DNA of 64,000 nt, taken from Phycisphaeraceae bacterium (GTDB lineage: Bacteria; Planctomycetota; Phycisphaerae; Phycisphaerales; UBA1924). Below the pieces are notes generated by a model. It was given only the letters and a program-made list of their open reading frames with translations, was not told the DNA's origin and did no database searches. How positions within the stretch are numbered: position 1 is the first letter of the stretch; every line of letters begins with the position of its first letter. Location: positions 374,001-438,000 of the forward strand of contig JAHBXF010000002.1 in NCBI GenBank assembly GCA_019636615.1, read 5' to 3'. The position numbers were made by a program, and so were the translations under genes. This document shows positions 19,334 through 27,842 of this stretch, in pieces.

Positions 19334-20457
19334 CCTCGCACGGCGATGATCTCAGGTCGGAGGCGCGTCCGGGCAGGTCAGCCAGGCCGCTTCGATTGCT
19401 TGTTGTGCTGCCGAGTTGGGTTGGGGATGCGGTCATGGCGACGCCCGCGCTGCGCATGATCCGTCGGGCCTGGCCCGGCACGTTGATCGGAGGGTTGTGC
19501 CGCCCGGGGGTGGATGAGTTGCTCGCCGGGTGCGGGTTCGTAGACGAGTTTCATGTCGAGCGGGCGTCGGGTGTGATGGGCCCAAAGCACGCGGCCGCGA
19601 AGGTCAGGCCGCGCCGGTATGAGGCCGCCTTGCTGCTCACCAACTCCTTCTCGACAGCGCTGGTCACACGCATCGCAGGCATCGGCGTGCGCATGGGGTA
19701 TGACAGAGACTGCCGCGGGCTGCTGCTCACGCACCGTCTGGCGGCCCCGCGCTCATCGGTCGGCGGCGGGTGGGATGTGATCCCCGCGTGCGAGTATTAC
19801 TGGCGCGCGGCGGCGGCCCTGCTCACCGGCGATGGGCACGAGACCGGCCTGCCCGGTGATCGACGCATCATGCCGGCGGGAGAGTTCATGGAGTTGTCGG
19901 TGACGCCCGAACAGGCAGACGCCACAGCCCGGGTTCTCGGGTCGGCCGGGGTCGCCCCGGGGGAGCCCTACGCGGTCTTCAACCCAGGGGGGAACAAAGC
20001 CGAGAAACGATGGCCCGCGGATCGATATGCCGCGCTGGCGCGGTATGTATCTGAGCGGTATGGACTTCGGGTTCTGGTGAATGGATCTCCCGCAGAGAGG
20101 GCGCTGGTTGAGTCTATTGCCGGGGGTGGAGTGGGGGTTCCATTGACGGGGCACGGGGTATCGCTGGGCTCATTGAAGGGTCTCCTGGCCGGGGCGAGGG
20201 TGCTGGTGACGAACGACACAGGCCCCCGACACATCGCGGTGGCGCTGGGTCGCCCAGTGGTTTCGCTCTTTGGGCCTACCGACTACCGCTGGACCGTGGT
20301 ACCCACCCGGGCAGGTGGGCCGGAGAAGATCATCCTGGCAGACCCCACCCTGCCGGCGTCAGAATCGGCCAATGACCATCCGGAGCGGTGCAGGATTGAG
20401 AAGATCGAGTTGGAGCGGGTGGTGGGGGCTGTCGATGAGATTCTCTCCCCCGCTTGA
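19330..20457 (+). CDS. Glycosyltransferase family 9, ADP-heptose:LPS heptosyltransferase II-like
   Basis: Probably adds heptose to the lipopolysaccharide inner core at the inner face of the cytoplasmic membrane. The 375-residue product shows the GT9 layout: N-terminal LRLLVVLPSWVGDAVMATPALRMIRR, the mid FNPGGNKAEKRWP (sugar-nucleotide site), and the C-terminal VTNDTGPRHIAVALGRPVVSLFGPT. These match WaaF closely, but exact acceptor specificity cannot be read from sequence. TTG start, with a four-base overlap with the preceding small gene. A candidate promoter for the downstream tRNA begins inside its last codons. Confidence 0.9.
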   Translation: MTSHGDDLRSEARPGRSARPLRLLVVLPSWVGDAVMATPALRMIRRAWPGTLIGGLCRPGVDELLAGCGFVDEFHVERASGVMGPKHAAAKVRPRRYEAALLLTNSFSTALVTRIAGIGVRMGYDRDCRGLLLTHRLAAPRSSVGGGWDVIPACEYYWRAAAALLTGDGHETGLPGDRRIMPAGEFMELSVTPEQADATARVLGSAGVAPGEPYAVFNPGGNKAEKRWPADRYAALARYVSERYGLRVLVNGSPAERALVESIAGGGVGVPLTGHGVSLGSLKGLLAGARVLVTNDTGPRHIAVALGRPVVSLFGPTDYRWTVVPTRAGGPEKIILADPTLPASESANDHPERCRIEKIELERVVGAVDEILSPA

Positions 20458-20481
20458 CCCTTGCGGGGGCGTCACTACGAT
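20454..20481 (+). promoter_or_regulatory. Candidate sigma-70 promoter for tRNA-Ala
   Basis: TTGACC at 20454-20459 and TACGAT at 20476-20481 are separated by 16 bases. Both hexamers are close to consensus, and the site lies about 75 bases before the tRNA gene, a sensible leader length. Assigned by eye. Confidence 0.6.
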
Positions 20482-20554
20482 AGAGACCGGCCTGATCGGT
20501 ATTCGGCCCTCCCGGGCCGGGTACAACCAGGCCGGCAGCCACAAGTGGCCCTTC

Positions 20555-20629
20555 GGGGGCGTAGCTCAGTTTTGGTAGAGCGCATCCATGGCATGGATGA
20601 GGTCGAGAGTTCGAGTCTCTTCGCCTCCA
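20555..20629 (+). tRNA. tRNA-Ala(GGC)
   Basis: A complete cloverleaf can be drawn. The acceptor stem pairs GGGGGCG with CGCCTCC (one G-U pair). The D arm is GCTC/GAGC. The anticodon stem CATCC/GGATG encloses the loop ATGGCAT with anticodon GGC (alanine). The T arm is GAGAG/CTCTT around TTCGAGT. Discriminator base is A; the 3' CCA is not encoded and must be added after transcription. Confidence 0.95.
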
Positions 20630-20647
20630 CTTGTTTGAGCCCCGTTC

Positions 20648-20680
20648 AGACCCCGGTCAAGCCGGGGTCTGCGGCGTTTT
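20648..20680 (+). terminator. Probable terminator after tRNA-Ala
   Basis: A perfect nine-base-pair stem (20648-20656 with 20662-20670) around a five-base loop, followed after six bases by only four T residues. The stem is strong but the T-run is short and displaced. Confidence 0.6.
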
Positions 20681-20729
20681 GGGCATGGGCTCACCGGCCG
20701 GCGCGCGGCACGTCGTACCCTGTGCATCT

Positions 20730-21512
20730 ATGACGAGTCATCCAATGAAAGGGCGCGTGGCCGTGGTCACCGGAGCCACCGCGGGCATCGGCGAAGCCCT
20801 GGTGCGCAGGCTGGTGGGCGACGGGTGCTTTGTCGTGGTGAACGCGCGACGGGCCGACAGGCTCGATGATCTTCGGCGCGAACTGGGCGACGAGGATGTG
20901 CGGTGCGTCGCCGGGGATGCAAGCGATGAGAGTGTGATCGAGCGGATGCTCGACACCGCCCGCGACGCCCTGGGCACGCCCGGCCAAGAGGCCGACCTCG
21001 TGGTCATCAATGCGGGGCGGGGTGTCGCGGGGTCGGTTATCGGCTCTGACACGGCCGTGTGGGAGGAAATGGTCCGCACGAACTACCTCGGCGCGGCCCG
21101 GCTGCTTCGGGCCGCGGCTCTCCGCATGCAGCACGAGGCAAAGGGTGAGCCCCCCCTGACACGGGCGAGGGACATCGTGGTGCTGGGCTCTGTGGTAGGG
21201 CGGCACGTCTCACCCTTTTCATCGATGTACGGATCGACCAAGTTCGCCGTGCATTCTCTGGCAGAGGGCGCTCGCCGAGAGTTGGCGGGGACGGGCATTC
21301 GGGTGACGCTCATCGAGCCGGGCTTTGTCAAGACTGAGTTTCAAGGCGTGGCGGGGTATGACCAGGCGTGGTTTGAAGAGGTCATGGCCAAAGTCGGCCC
21401 GCCGCTTTCGCCCGACGATGTGGCCAGGACGATCATGTTCAGCATCTCTCAGCCGGCGGGGGTGCATGTGAGCGATCTCGTGCTGCGGCCGACGCGCCAG
21501 GAGTACCCGTAA
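20730..21512 (+). CDS. Short-chain dehydrogenase/reductase (SDR)
   Basis: A classical NAD(P)-dependent SDR of 260 residues. TGATAGIG at 14-21 is the cofactor loop, VINAGRG the NNAG-equivalent, and the catalytic YxxxK is Y167-K171 (YGSTK). The substrate cannot be inferred. The ATG at 20730 gives the usual N terminus; the frame is open to 20631, inside the 3' flank of the tRNA. It is followed by serC on the same strand after 80 bases. Confidence 0.93.
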   Translation: MTSHPMKGRVAVVTGATAGIGEALVRRLVGDGCFVVVNARRADRLDDLRRELGDEDVRCVAGDASDESVIERMLDTARDALGTPGQEADLVVINAGRGVAGSVIGSDTAVWEEMVRTNYLGAARLLRAAALRMQHEAKGEPPLTRARDIVVLGSVVGRHVSPFSSMYGSTKFAVHSLAEGARRELAGTGIRVTLIEPGFVKTEFQGVAGYDQAWFEEVMAKVGPPLSPDDVARTIMFSISQPAGVHVSDLVLRPTRQEYP

Positions 21513-21592
21513 CCCCCCGCGAAGGCGGAGGGTGAAGGCGGGGAGGCCTGCGGGCGGGCGAGGCGGGCGGCCCGAACCGCTACGATGCCTCT

Positions 21593-22756
21593 ATGAGCAT
21601 GGCCCAGACCCTGCGTACGAACGAAGGCGGTTCCAGCGGCGCGAGGAGCGCTTCGGGCAGAATGTACAACTTCTCCGCCGGCCCTGGTGTGCTGCCCGAG
21701 GAGGTCGTCCGTCAGGCCCAGGAAGAGATCTGGGACTGTCGGCAGAGCGGCATCGGCATTCTCGAGCACAGCCACCGTGCACCGACGTTCGACGCGATCC
21801 TTCACGAGGCGGTGGCAGACTGCCGGGCGATCGGCGATATTCCTTCTGACTACCACGTGCTGTTCATGACGGGCGGGGCCACAAGCCAGAACTTTCTGGT
21901 GCCGGCGAACCTGCTGGGGCAGGAGGAGACAGCCGACTACATCACGACAGGCTACTGGGCCGAGCGCACCTTCGAGCACGCGCAGATGTTCGGCAAGGTG
22001 CGCGAGGCGTGGGACGGTCGGCCGCTGGCGCACAGGCGTGTGCCCGAAGACGCCGAGATCTCGTGGTCTTCGAGCCCCGTGTACGTGCACATGTGCAGCA
22101 ACAACACGATCTACGGCACCCAGTGGCGGCTCGCCGATGGGTCGCTTCGATTGCCGAAAATACCCCCGGGCTCTTTCCTGGTGTGCGACATGTGCAGCGA
22201 TATCTTCAGCCGCCCTTTCGACGTGCGCGACTTCGGGGTGGTGTACGCCGGCGCACAGAAGAACGTGGGCGTGGCGGGTGTATCGCTGGTGCTGATCCGC
22301 GACGATCTGCTTTCTCGCAAACCCCGCGAACTTCCGCTGATGCTGCAGTACCGCGTGATGGCCAGGGACGAGAGCCGCCACAACACGCCCCCGGTCTTCC
22401 CGATCTACATGAGCGGGCTGGTGTTCAAGTGGATTCTTCGCCAGGGTGGGTTGGGCGCCCTGCACGCGCGCAACGTTGCCAAGGCCGCGCTGATCTACGA
22501 CGTGCTCGATTCAAGCACGTTCTACACCGGTCACGCCGAGCGTGCCAGCCGCAGCCTGATGAACGTGACCTTCCGCACGCCCAGCGAGAAACTCGACGAC
22601 CTGTTCGTGCGCGAGGCGTACGACGCCGGCATGGACAACCTGCGCGGGCACCGCGCCACGGGCGGGATGCGTGCGAGTGTCTATAACGCGATGCCCGACG
22701 AGGGGTGCAAGGCGTTGGCCGATTTCATGCGTGAGTTTGAGCGGCGTCACGGGTGA
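21593..22756 (+). CDS. serC: Phosphoserine aminotransferase
   Basis: PLP enzyme of serine (and possibly pyridoxine) biosynthesis. The 387-residue product has YNFSAGPGVLPEEV, SHRAPTF, TGGATSQNF, and AGAQKNVG with the PLP-binding Lys at residue 223. The C-terminal GGMRASVYNAMP is also diagnostic. A 23-residue Gly/Ser-rich N-terminal extension precedes the conserved start. Its 3' end overlaps that of the convergent glycosyltransferase gene by ten bases. Confidence 0.96.
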   Translation: MSMAQTLRTNEGGSSGARSASGRMYNFSAGPGVLPEEVVRQAQEEIWDCRQSGIGILEHSHRAPTFDAILHEAVADCRAIGDIPSDYHVLFMTGGATSQNFLVPANLLGQEETADYITTGYWAERTFEHAQMFGKVREAWDGRPLAHRRVPEDAEISWSSSPVYVHMCSNNTIYGTQWRLADGSLRLPKIPPGSFLVCDMCSDIFSRPFDVRDFGVVYAGAQKNVGVAGVSLVLIRDDLLSRKPRELPLMLQYRVMARDESRHNTPPVFPIYMSGLVFKWILRQGGLGALHARNVAKAALIYDVLDSSTFYTGHAERASRSLMNVTFRTPSEKLDDLFVREAYDAGMDNLRGHRATGGMRASVYNAMPDEGCKALADFMREFERRHG

Positions 22757-23808
22757 GCGTGCATCAGCCTTGAACGCGCGGCGGCGAGAACTTCATCAAC
22801 GCTGATGCGCCGCATCATGCCGGAGTTCTGTGCGTTTTTATGGTTGAATGTGTCTTCGGGCCGGGTGTGATGCAGCACGTCCGCGTCGCGTCGGTACGGG
22901 CCGACGCGCTCGACGCGGGTCGGCCCGAAGAGCGCGATGAGGGGGCGGCCGAAACCTACGGCGATGTGCAGCGGGGCGGAATCGTTGGCGATGATCAGGG
23001 CGCTCTGTTCGATGAGCGCCATCACGCGATCGACCGGCAGCGCCGCGACCATGTCGATGATCGGCGCGAGCCCCTGCCACGACGCTGCCAGTTCGCGCAG
23101 CGGGGCGCACTGGGCTTCTTCGCCCGGGGCGCCGATCACCGCGACGGGGTGGCCCTGCGAGGCGAGCGTTCGCGCGACCTCCGCGAAACGGTCGGCGGGC
23201 CACTGTTTGGCCGGCCAGCGTGACGTGGGCGCGAACACGACTGTGCGCGAAGCATCGAAGGCCAGCGACGCGGCCCATTCGCGGGCCGCCGGTGATGTGT
23301 AGAGTCGAAGATCGTGCACAGGTGAAACGCCCGGCGCGGCGCAGACGATTTCGAGCATCTGATCGACCGTGTGCTGCGATGGGCCCCCGCCGACCCGTGT
23401 GGTGTAGGCCAGCGGGGCGAGTTCGCGGGCGTCTGACCTTCCGAAGCGGTGGGGCGCGCCGGTGGCGCAGGCGATGGCCGCGCTGCGGGCAAGGCCCTGA
23501 AGGTCGAAGACGGCGTCATACTCGGCGGCGCGAAGGGCGTGGAGCAGTTCGCGCAGCGGGCCGGTGCGGGCTCGTGTGAGGGCGGCTTTGATGCGAGCCT
23601 TGGGAAATGGAATCGCGGCGGAGAGGGCCGGGTGATGTTCGATGATGGGCACGCAGCCGGCATCGACCAGCCAGTCGATTCTGGCGGCTGGGTACGCGGC
23701 GCGCAGACTGACCAGCGCGGGCACGGTGCGGGCGACATCGCCCATGGCGCTGGGGCGGATGATGAGGATGGAACGGAACGGGGCCTGGGCCACGGTGGTC
23801 TGCCCCAT
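22747..23808 (-). CDS. Glycosyltransferase family 9, heptosyltransferase I-like
   Basis: A 353-residue GT9 protein with SILIIRPSAMGDVARTVPAL at the N terminus, APTSRWPAKQWP in the nucleotide-sugar site and IIANDSAPLHIAVGFGRPLIALFGPT near the C terminus. It resembles WaaC more than WaaF, suggesting heptose transfer to Kdo, but the acceptor is not certain. It starts one base after the gspE stop, so it is cotranscribed with a secretion/pilus ATPase, an unusual pairing. Its stop overlaps serC by ten bases on the opposite strand. Confidence 0.88.
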   Translation of the reverse strand: MGQTTVAQAPFRSILIIRPSAMGDVARTVPALVSLRAAYPAARIDWLVDAGCVPIIEHHPALSAAIPFPKARIKAALTRARTGPLRELLHALRAAEYDAVFDLQGLARSAAIACATGAPHRFGRSDARELAPLAYTTRVGGGPSQHTVDQMLEIVCAAPGVSPVHDLRLYTSPAAREWAASLAFDASRTVVFAPTSRWPAKQWPADRFAEVARTLASQGHPVAVIGAPGEEAQCAPLRELAASWQGLAPIIDMVAALPVDRVMALIEQSALIIANDSAPLHIAVGFGRPLIALFGPTRVERVGPYRRDADVLHHTRPEDTFNHKNAQNSGMMRRISVDEVLAAARSRLMHAHP

Positions 23809-23809
23809 G

Positions 23810-25489
23810 TTACTCGCTGAGCGCGGAGAGGACTTCTTCGATGGTGGTTCGGCCCGCGAGGACCTTGACGAAGCCGTCTTCGATGAGGCGGGAGAGGTCG
23901 CTGTCGGCCAAGGCCCGCGTGACGATCTCCTGGCTGCTTGAGCGCTGCGTCACAAGGTGGCGGATGTTGTCGCTGATGGTCAGGAGTTCGTAGACACCCA
24001 GGCGGCCGCGATAGCCCGATTGCCTGCACGCGCGGCAGCCCGCGCCTCGGCGCAGGTGGGTGCCCGGGGTGTAGGCCAGCCCGGCGGGGACATCGGCCGG
24101 ATCGGGGGTGTAATCGTGTGCACAGGCATCGCAGATGCGGCGGACGAGTCGTTGCGCCAGCACAGCCTCGAGCGAACTGGAAACAAGGAACGGCTCGACT
24201 CCCATGTCGAGCAGGCGTGTCACGGCGCCGGCCGAGTCGTTGGTGTGCAGGGTGGAAAAGACCAGGTGGCCCGTGAGGGATGCCTGCACGGCGGTCTCGG
24301 CCGTTTCCTTGTCGCGGATCTCGCCGATCATGACCACGTCAGGGTCGTGGCGAAGGATCGACCGGAGGCCGCTGGCGAAGTCGAGCCCCACCTTGTGATT
24401 GACCTGGATCTGGTTGACGCCAGGAACGTGGTACTCGACCGGGTCTTCAACCGTGATGACCTTGATGGCGTCGCTGACGATGCGGTTGAGCGATGCGTAG
24501 AGCGTGGTGCTTTTACCCGAGCCGGTGGGGCCGGTGACGAGCATGATGCCGTGCGGGCGTTCGATGAGTTTCGACCAGCGGTCGCGGATGCCCGCGGGCA
24601 TGCCCAGGTCGTCGAGCGACATCAGCACCGCGGACTTGCTGAGCACGCGGAGCACGACGCCTTCGCCAAAGAGCATGGGGATGATGCTCAGGCGCAGATC
24701 GAACTCCTGCGTCGGGCCGCCGGTGGTGCGGCAGCGGAAGGTGATGCGGCCGTCTTGCGGGCGGCGCTTCTCGGCGATATTCAGGTTCGCCATGATCTTC
24801 AGGCGGCTGACGATGGCGGCGGCGAACCGGTTGATCGTGGGAGGGACGTTGGCACGCTCCAGCACGCCGTCGATGCGGTACCGCACGATGAGTTCGTGCT
24901 CGTACGGCTCGATGTGCACGTCGGTGGCTCGCTCGGAGATCGCCTCGGCCAGAAGGTCGTTGACGAGGCGGATGAGCGTGGCTTCCTGCGCTTGATCGGC
25001 CTCGTCGCCGCCCTTGGCCTCGGCGGGGCGCTGGTCGATCCCGGCCGAGAGGGCGTCGAGGGTGTCGCCGCCCACGCCGTACCGGTCGCGGATGAATCGG
25101 GAGATTTCTTCTTCGTCGGCCAGCACGAGGTCGATCGGCGACCCGGTGATCATCCGCAGTTCGTCAACCACCGCCATGTCGTAGGGGTCTGATACGGCGA
25201 CGGTCAGTGTGCCGTTCTCTTTGCGCACCGGGGCGCAGCGCTGGCGGAAGACAACGCGCGATGGGAGGAGGTCGATCACGCTCTGGTCGACATCGAGCGA
25301 GGGCAGATCGACCACAGGCATGTGGAACTGCTCGCCCAGCGCGGCGAGCATCCGCTCTTTGGCGACCAGCCCGAGACGGATCAGCACACGGTCGAGCCGT
25401 TCGCCCGATGACCGCTGCTCGGCAACGGCCTGATCGAGTTGCGCCTGAGTGATGGTGCCGGAGTTGAGGAGGAGTGCGCCCAGTGGCAT
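23810..25489 (-). CDS. GspE/PilB family secretion or pilus assembly ATPase
   Basis: Cytoplasmic hexameric ATPase powering type II secretion or type IV pilus assembly. The 559-residue product has an N-terminal T2SSE_N/MshEN-like domain (MPLGALLLNSGTITQAQLD), the Walker A motif GPTGSGKST with K326, VVMIGEIRDKETAE (Walker B region) and a tetracysteine pair CDAC...CRAC near the C terminus. GspE and PilB cannot be separated without the rest of the machine, which is not in the window. The start at 25489 is chosen for the family N terminus; the frame is open to 25831, antisense-overlapping nothing real but crossing the upstream gene. Confidence 0.92.
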   Translation of the reverse strand: MPLGALLLNSGTITQAQLDQAVAEQRSSGERLDRVLIRLGLVAKERMLAALGEQFHMPVVDLPSLDVDQSVIDLLPSRVVFRQRCAPVRKENGTLTVAVSDPYDMAVVDELRMITGSPIDLVLADEEEISRFIRDRYGVGGDTLDALSAGIDQRPAEAKGGDEADQAQEATLIRLVNDLLAEAISERATDVHIEPYEHELIVRYRIDGVLERANVPPTINRFAAAIVSRLKIMANLNIAEKRRPQDGRITFRCRTTGGPTQEFDLRLSIIPMLFGEGVVLRVLSKSAVLMSLDDLGMPAGIRDRWSKLIERPHGIMLVTGPTGSGKSTTLYASLNRIVSDAIKVITVEDPVEYHVPGVNQIQVNHKVGLDFASGLRSILRHDPDVVMIGEIRDKETAETAVQASLTGHLVFSTLHTNDSAGAVTRLLDMGVEPFLVSSSLEAVLAQRLVRRICDACAHDYTPDPADVPAGLAYTPGTHLRRGAGCRACRQSGYRGRLGVYELLTISDNIRHLVTQRSSSQEIVTRALADSDLSRLIEDGFVKVLAGRTTIEEVLSALSE

Positions 25490-25533
25490 GGTGTTCCTGA
25501 GAGAAGGATAGAAGCCGGCCGCGGGGCTGGTTT

Positions 25534-26106
25534 TTAATCGAGCGGGAATGCAGGCCCGATGAAGCGGCCCGGCGGCACGGTGCCTCTCTGCCGAGCCAGG
25601 GAGGTGAATGCCGCGAAGCCGAAAGGCTGTTCTTCCCCGGCGCGCTCCGCCTGCGCCTTCACGGCGGCCGACTTGACCTGCTCGACGAGGGCCTCGGTCA
25701 GCGTGTGGAACATGCTGATCTCGTGGAGCGGGAGTGTGTAGACCTCGCCCGATGGTGTGATGATCTGATAGATGGTGCACTCGACGCCCACCGATAGATC
25801 GCGCGAATCCTGTGTTTCGGTCACGCCGCACGCGAAGATGGGGGAAACCGAACCGATGGGGATGCGGTGTCCCAGTCGTGTGATGATGGCCAGTCGCCCG
25901 TCAAAGATCTCGGCGTCCTGCTGCTCCTGCGATAACGCGGCCAGGCCCAGCAGCATCTCCTGCATCATGTTCTGCCAGAAGAGTTCACGCGTAGCACCCA
26001 GCACCTTGATGTCGCGCCTCGATATGGGGAGTGAGACGGTCGGCGAGCCGTCTTCTGCCGGTGCGCCGGGCTGCGCCGTTGGTGCGGGGCTCGGGGGCTG
26101 GGTCAT
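25534..26106 (-). CDS. Conserved-looking hypothetical protein
   Basis: A 190-residue soluble protein, unrecognised. A Pro/Ala-rich start is followed by an alpha-helical segment (RELFWQNMMQEMLLGLAALSQEQ) and a beta-rich core (CTIYQIITPSGEVYTLPLHEISMF). It contains FACGVTETQDSRDL. No signal peptide. It lies between the ABC ATPase (23 bases upstream) and gspE (44 bases downstream) and is probably in the same leftward transcript. Confidence 0.7.
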   Translation of the reverse strand: MTQPPSPAPTAQPGAPAEDGSPTVSLPISRRDIKVLGATRELFWQNMMQEMLLGLAALSQEQQDAEIFDGRLAIITRLGHRIPIGSVSPIFACGVTETQDSRDLSVGVECTIYQIITPSGEVYTLPLHEISMFHTLTEALVEQVKSAAVKAQAERAGEEQPFGFAAFTSLARQRGTVPPGRFIGPAFPLD

Positions 26107-26129
26107 GCGGGCGGCCTCCGGGGTCGTGG

Positions 26130-27257
26130 TCAGGATGGGTCGGCCAGGGAGACGCCGAACTCTCCGGGCTCAAAGAAGTGCGCGGCGTCGGCATCCGGCT
26201 CGAACAGGGCCGTCTGTCCCCCGGTCAGGCCGCTGTGCGCCGGCACACGCGCAACGAGGTGCGCGTGCTTGGGGGTTGAACATGAAACATCCATGGCGTC
26301 TCCCAGCGGCTCGACAACGCGCACCGGCAGCCGCCAGGCAGACGGTGTCGGGGCTGTGACTTCGCGGAGCATCTGCGGACGCAGGCCCATGACGATCGGC
26401 TTCCCGGCGTGCGTGGCGAGGGCCTGGGAACGGGCGCCGGGAAGGCGCACGCGGTACGCGCGGCCGTCGGCGTCGGCAGAGCCTTCGACGAACCACAGCG
26501 CGCCGCCGTCCTGGGCGATCGTTCCTTCGAGGAAGTTCATGGGGGGCATGCCGACGAAGCCAGCGACGAAGCGGTTGAGCGGACGGCGATAGACCTCCAG
26601 CGGCGTGCCGGCCTGCTGGATGAGCCCCTTGCTCATGACCACGATGCGGTCGCCCAGCGTCATCGCTTCTTCCTGGTCGTGCGTGACGTAGATGGTCGTT
26701 GTCTTCAGGCGCATGTGCAGGGCCTTGAGTTCGGCCCGTGTCGTCACGCGCAGTTTGGCATCGAGGTTTGAAAGGGGTTCGTCGAAGAGAAATGCCTTGG
26801 GCTCACGAACGATGGCCCGGCCCACGGCAACACGCTGACGCTGCCCGCCCGAGAGTTGGCGGGGCTTGCGGTCGAGCAGGTCTTCGATTCCCAGGGTGCG
26901 CGCGGCCCCGCCCACGCGACGATCGATATCCGCCTTGGGCACCCCTCTGAGTTTCAGCGCGAAGGCCATGTTCTTGTAGACGCTCATGTGCGGGTAGAGG
27001 GCGTAGTTCTGAAAGACCATGGCGATGTCACGGTCTTTGGGGTGTACGTCGTTCACCACGCGGCCGCCGATCGAGATCGTGCCTGAGGAAAGTTCCTCCA
27101 GGCCCGCGACCAGCCGCAGCGTGGTTGATTTGCCGCACCCCGATGGGCCCACGAGAACCAGGAACTCCCCGTCGGAGATATCGAGGGAGAGACCCTTCAC
27201 GGCTTCGAAACCGCTTGGGTAGACCTTGCGTACGTTATTGAGGGTGACCTGAGCCAT
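26130..27257 (-). CDS. ABC transporter ATP-binding protein, MalK/UgpC type
   Basis: A 375-residue ATPase with Walker [10 protein letters not shown] at 37-45, [14 protein letters not shown], Walker [16 protein letters not shown] and the H-loop [10 protein letters not shown]. The last 110 or so residues form the TOBE/OB regulatory domain seen in MalK, UgpC and MsmK, so the family is that of carbohydrate importers. No permease or binding-protein gene is adjacent, which fits the shared-ATPase arrangement known for this group. The substrate is unknown. Confidence 0.92.
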   Translation of the reverse strand: MAQVTLNNVRKVYPSGFEAVKGLSLDISDGEFLVLVGPSGCGKSTTLRLVAGLEELSSGTISIGGRVVNDVHPKDRDIAMVFQNYALYPHMSVYKNMAFALKLRGVPKADIDRRVGGAARTLGIEDLLDRKPRQLSGGQRQRVAVGRAIVREPKAFLFDEPLSNLDAKLRVTTRAELKALHMRLKTTTIYVTHDQEEAMTLGDRIVVMSKGLIQQAGTPLEVYRRPLNRFVAGFVGMPPMNFLEGTIAQDGGALWFVEGSADADGRAYRVRLPGARSQALATHAGKPIVMGLRPQMLREVTAPTPSAWRLPVRVVEPLGDAMDVSCSTPKHAHLVARVPAHSGLTGGQTALFEPDADAAHFFEPGEFGVSLADPS

Positions 27258-27469
27258 ATGTTCTGGTTCAGGGTACCACCCTTAGGCGTTCTGCCAAGTC
27301 GGTTCGGAAGGGGAGATTCCGGCCAGCGAAGCAGGTGAGCAGGAGGCAGCGCGGCATAGCCGTCACAGGCGGTACATGTTCGCGGGGGGTGTCGCCATGC
27401 GCACCAATGGACGCAATGTGGTGTCGCGTCGCTCCGATAGCAGGGGCGGTGCAAGGAGGCACATGCGTC

Positions 27470-27697
27470 ATGGGACCCTCAGAGAAGACGTTCCAACAGG
27501 TCAAGTCGATCCTCGGGAAACTTGACCGCTCGATCGACCAACTGCGCGAAAAGCGCACCACACCCCCGCCGCCGATGCATCCATCGGCCGAGGCGACCCG
27601 CAAACTCGCCACAAACGGGGATGCCGCGGGCACACAGCCCACGGCACGCGCTGCGAGCCAGTATGGACGGGCCACCCCGATCCAGCCTCAGCGGTGA
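27470..27697 (+). CDS. Small hypothetical protein
   Basis: A 75-residue protein beginning MGPSEKTFQQVKSILGKLDRSIDQLREKR: a short amphipathic helix or coiled coil followed by a Pro/Ala/Thr-rich tail. A strong AAGGAGG lies ten bases upstream of the ATG, which supports translation. The longer in-frame start at 27335 has no such site. Unrecognised. A terminator-like hairpin follows at 27771. Confidence 0.6.
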   Translation: MGPSEKTFQQVKSILGKLDRSIDQLREKRTTPPPPMHPSAEATRKLATNGDAAGTQPTARAASQYGRATPIQPQR

Positions 27698-27770
27698 CCC
27701 CGGGACGGGCGCACGCTTCCCGTGGAAACACCTGGGGGCGACCTCCCGACGTGAGATGAGCACGAGCAAG

Positions 27771-27824
27771 CGACAACCGCCAAGCCTCGACGCGTGTGCG
27801 TCCAGGGTGGTGGTTGTCGGTTTT
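27771..27824 (+). terminator. Terminator-like hairpin
   Basis: An imperfect long hairpin pairs 27771-27782 with 27808-27819 (one internal mismatch). A second short stem (ACGC/GCGT) lies in the loop and TTTT follows at 27821. Placed to end the small rightward gene and lying just beyond the convergent M32 gene. Confidence 0.65.
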
Positions 27825-27842
27825 GGGGGGTGCTGGCGGAGT

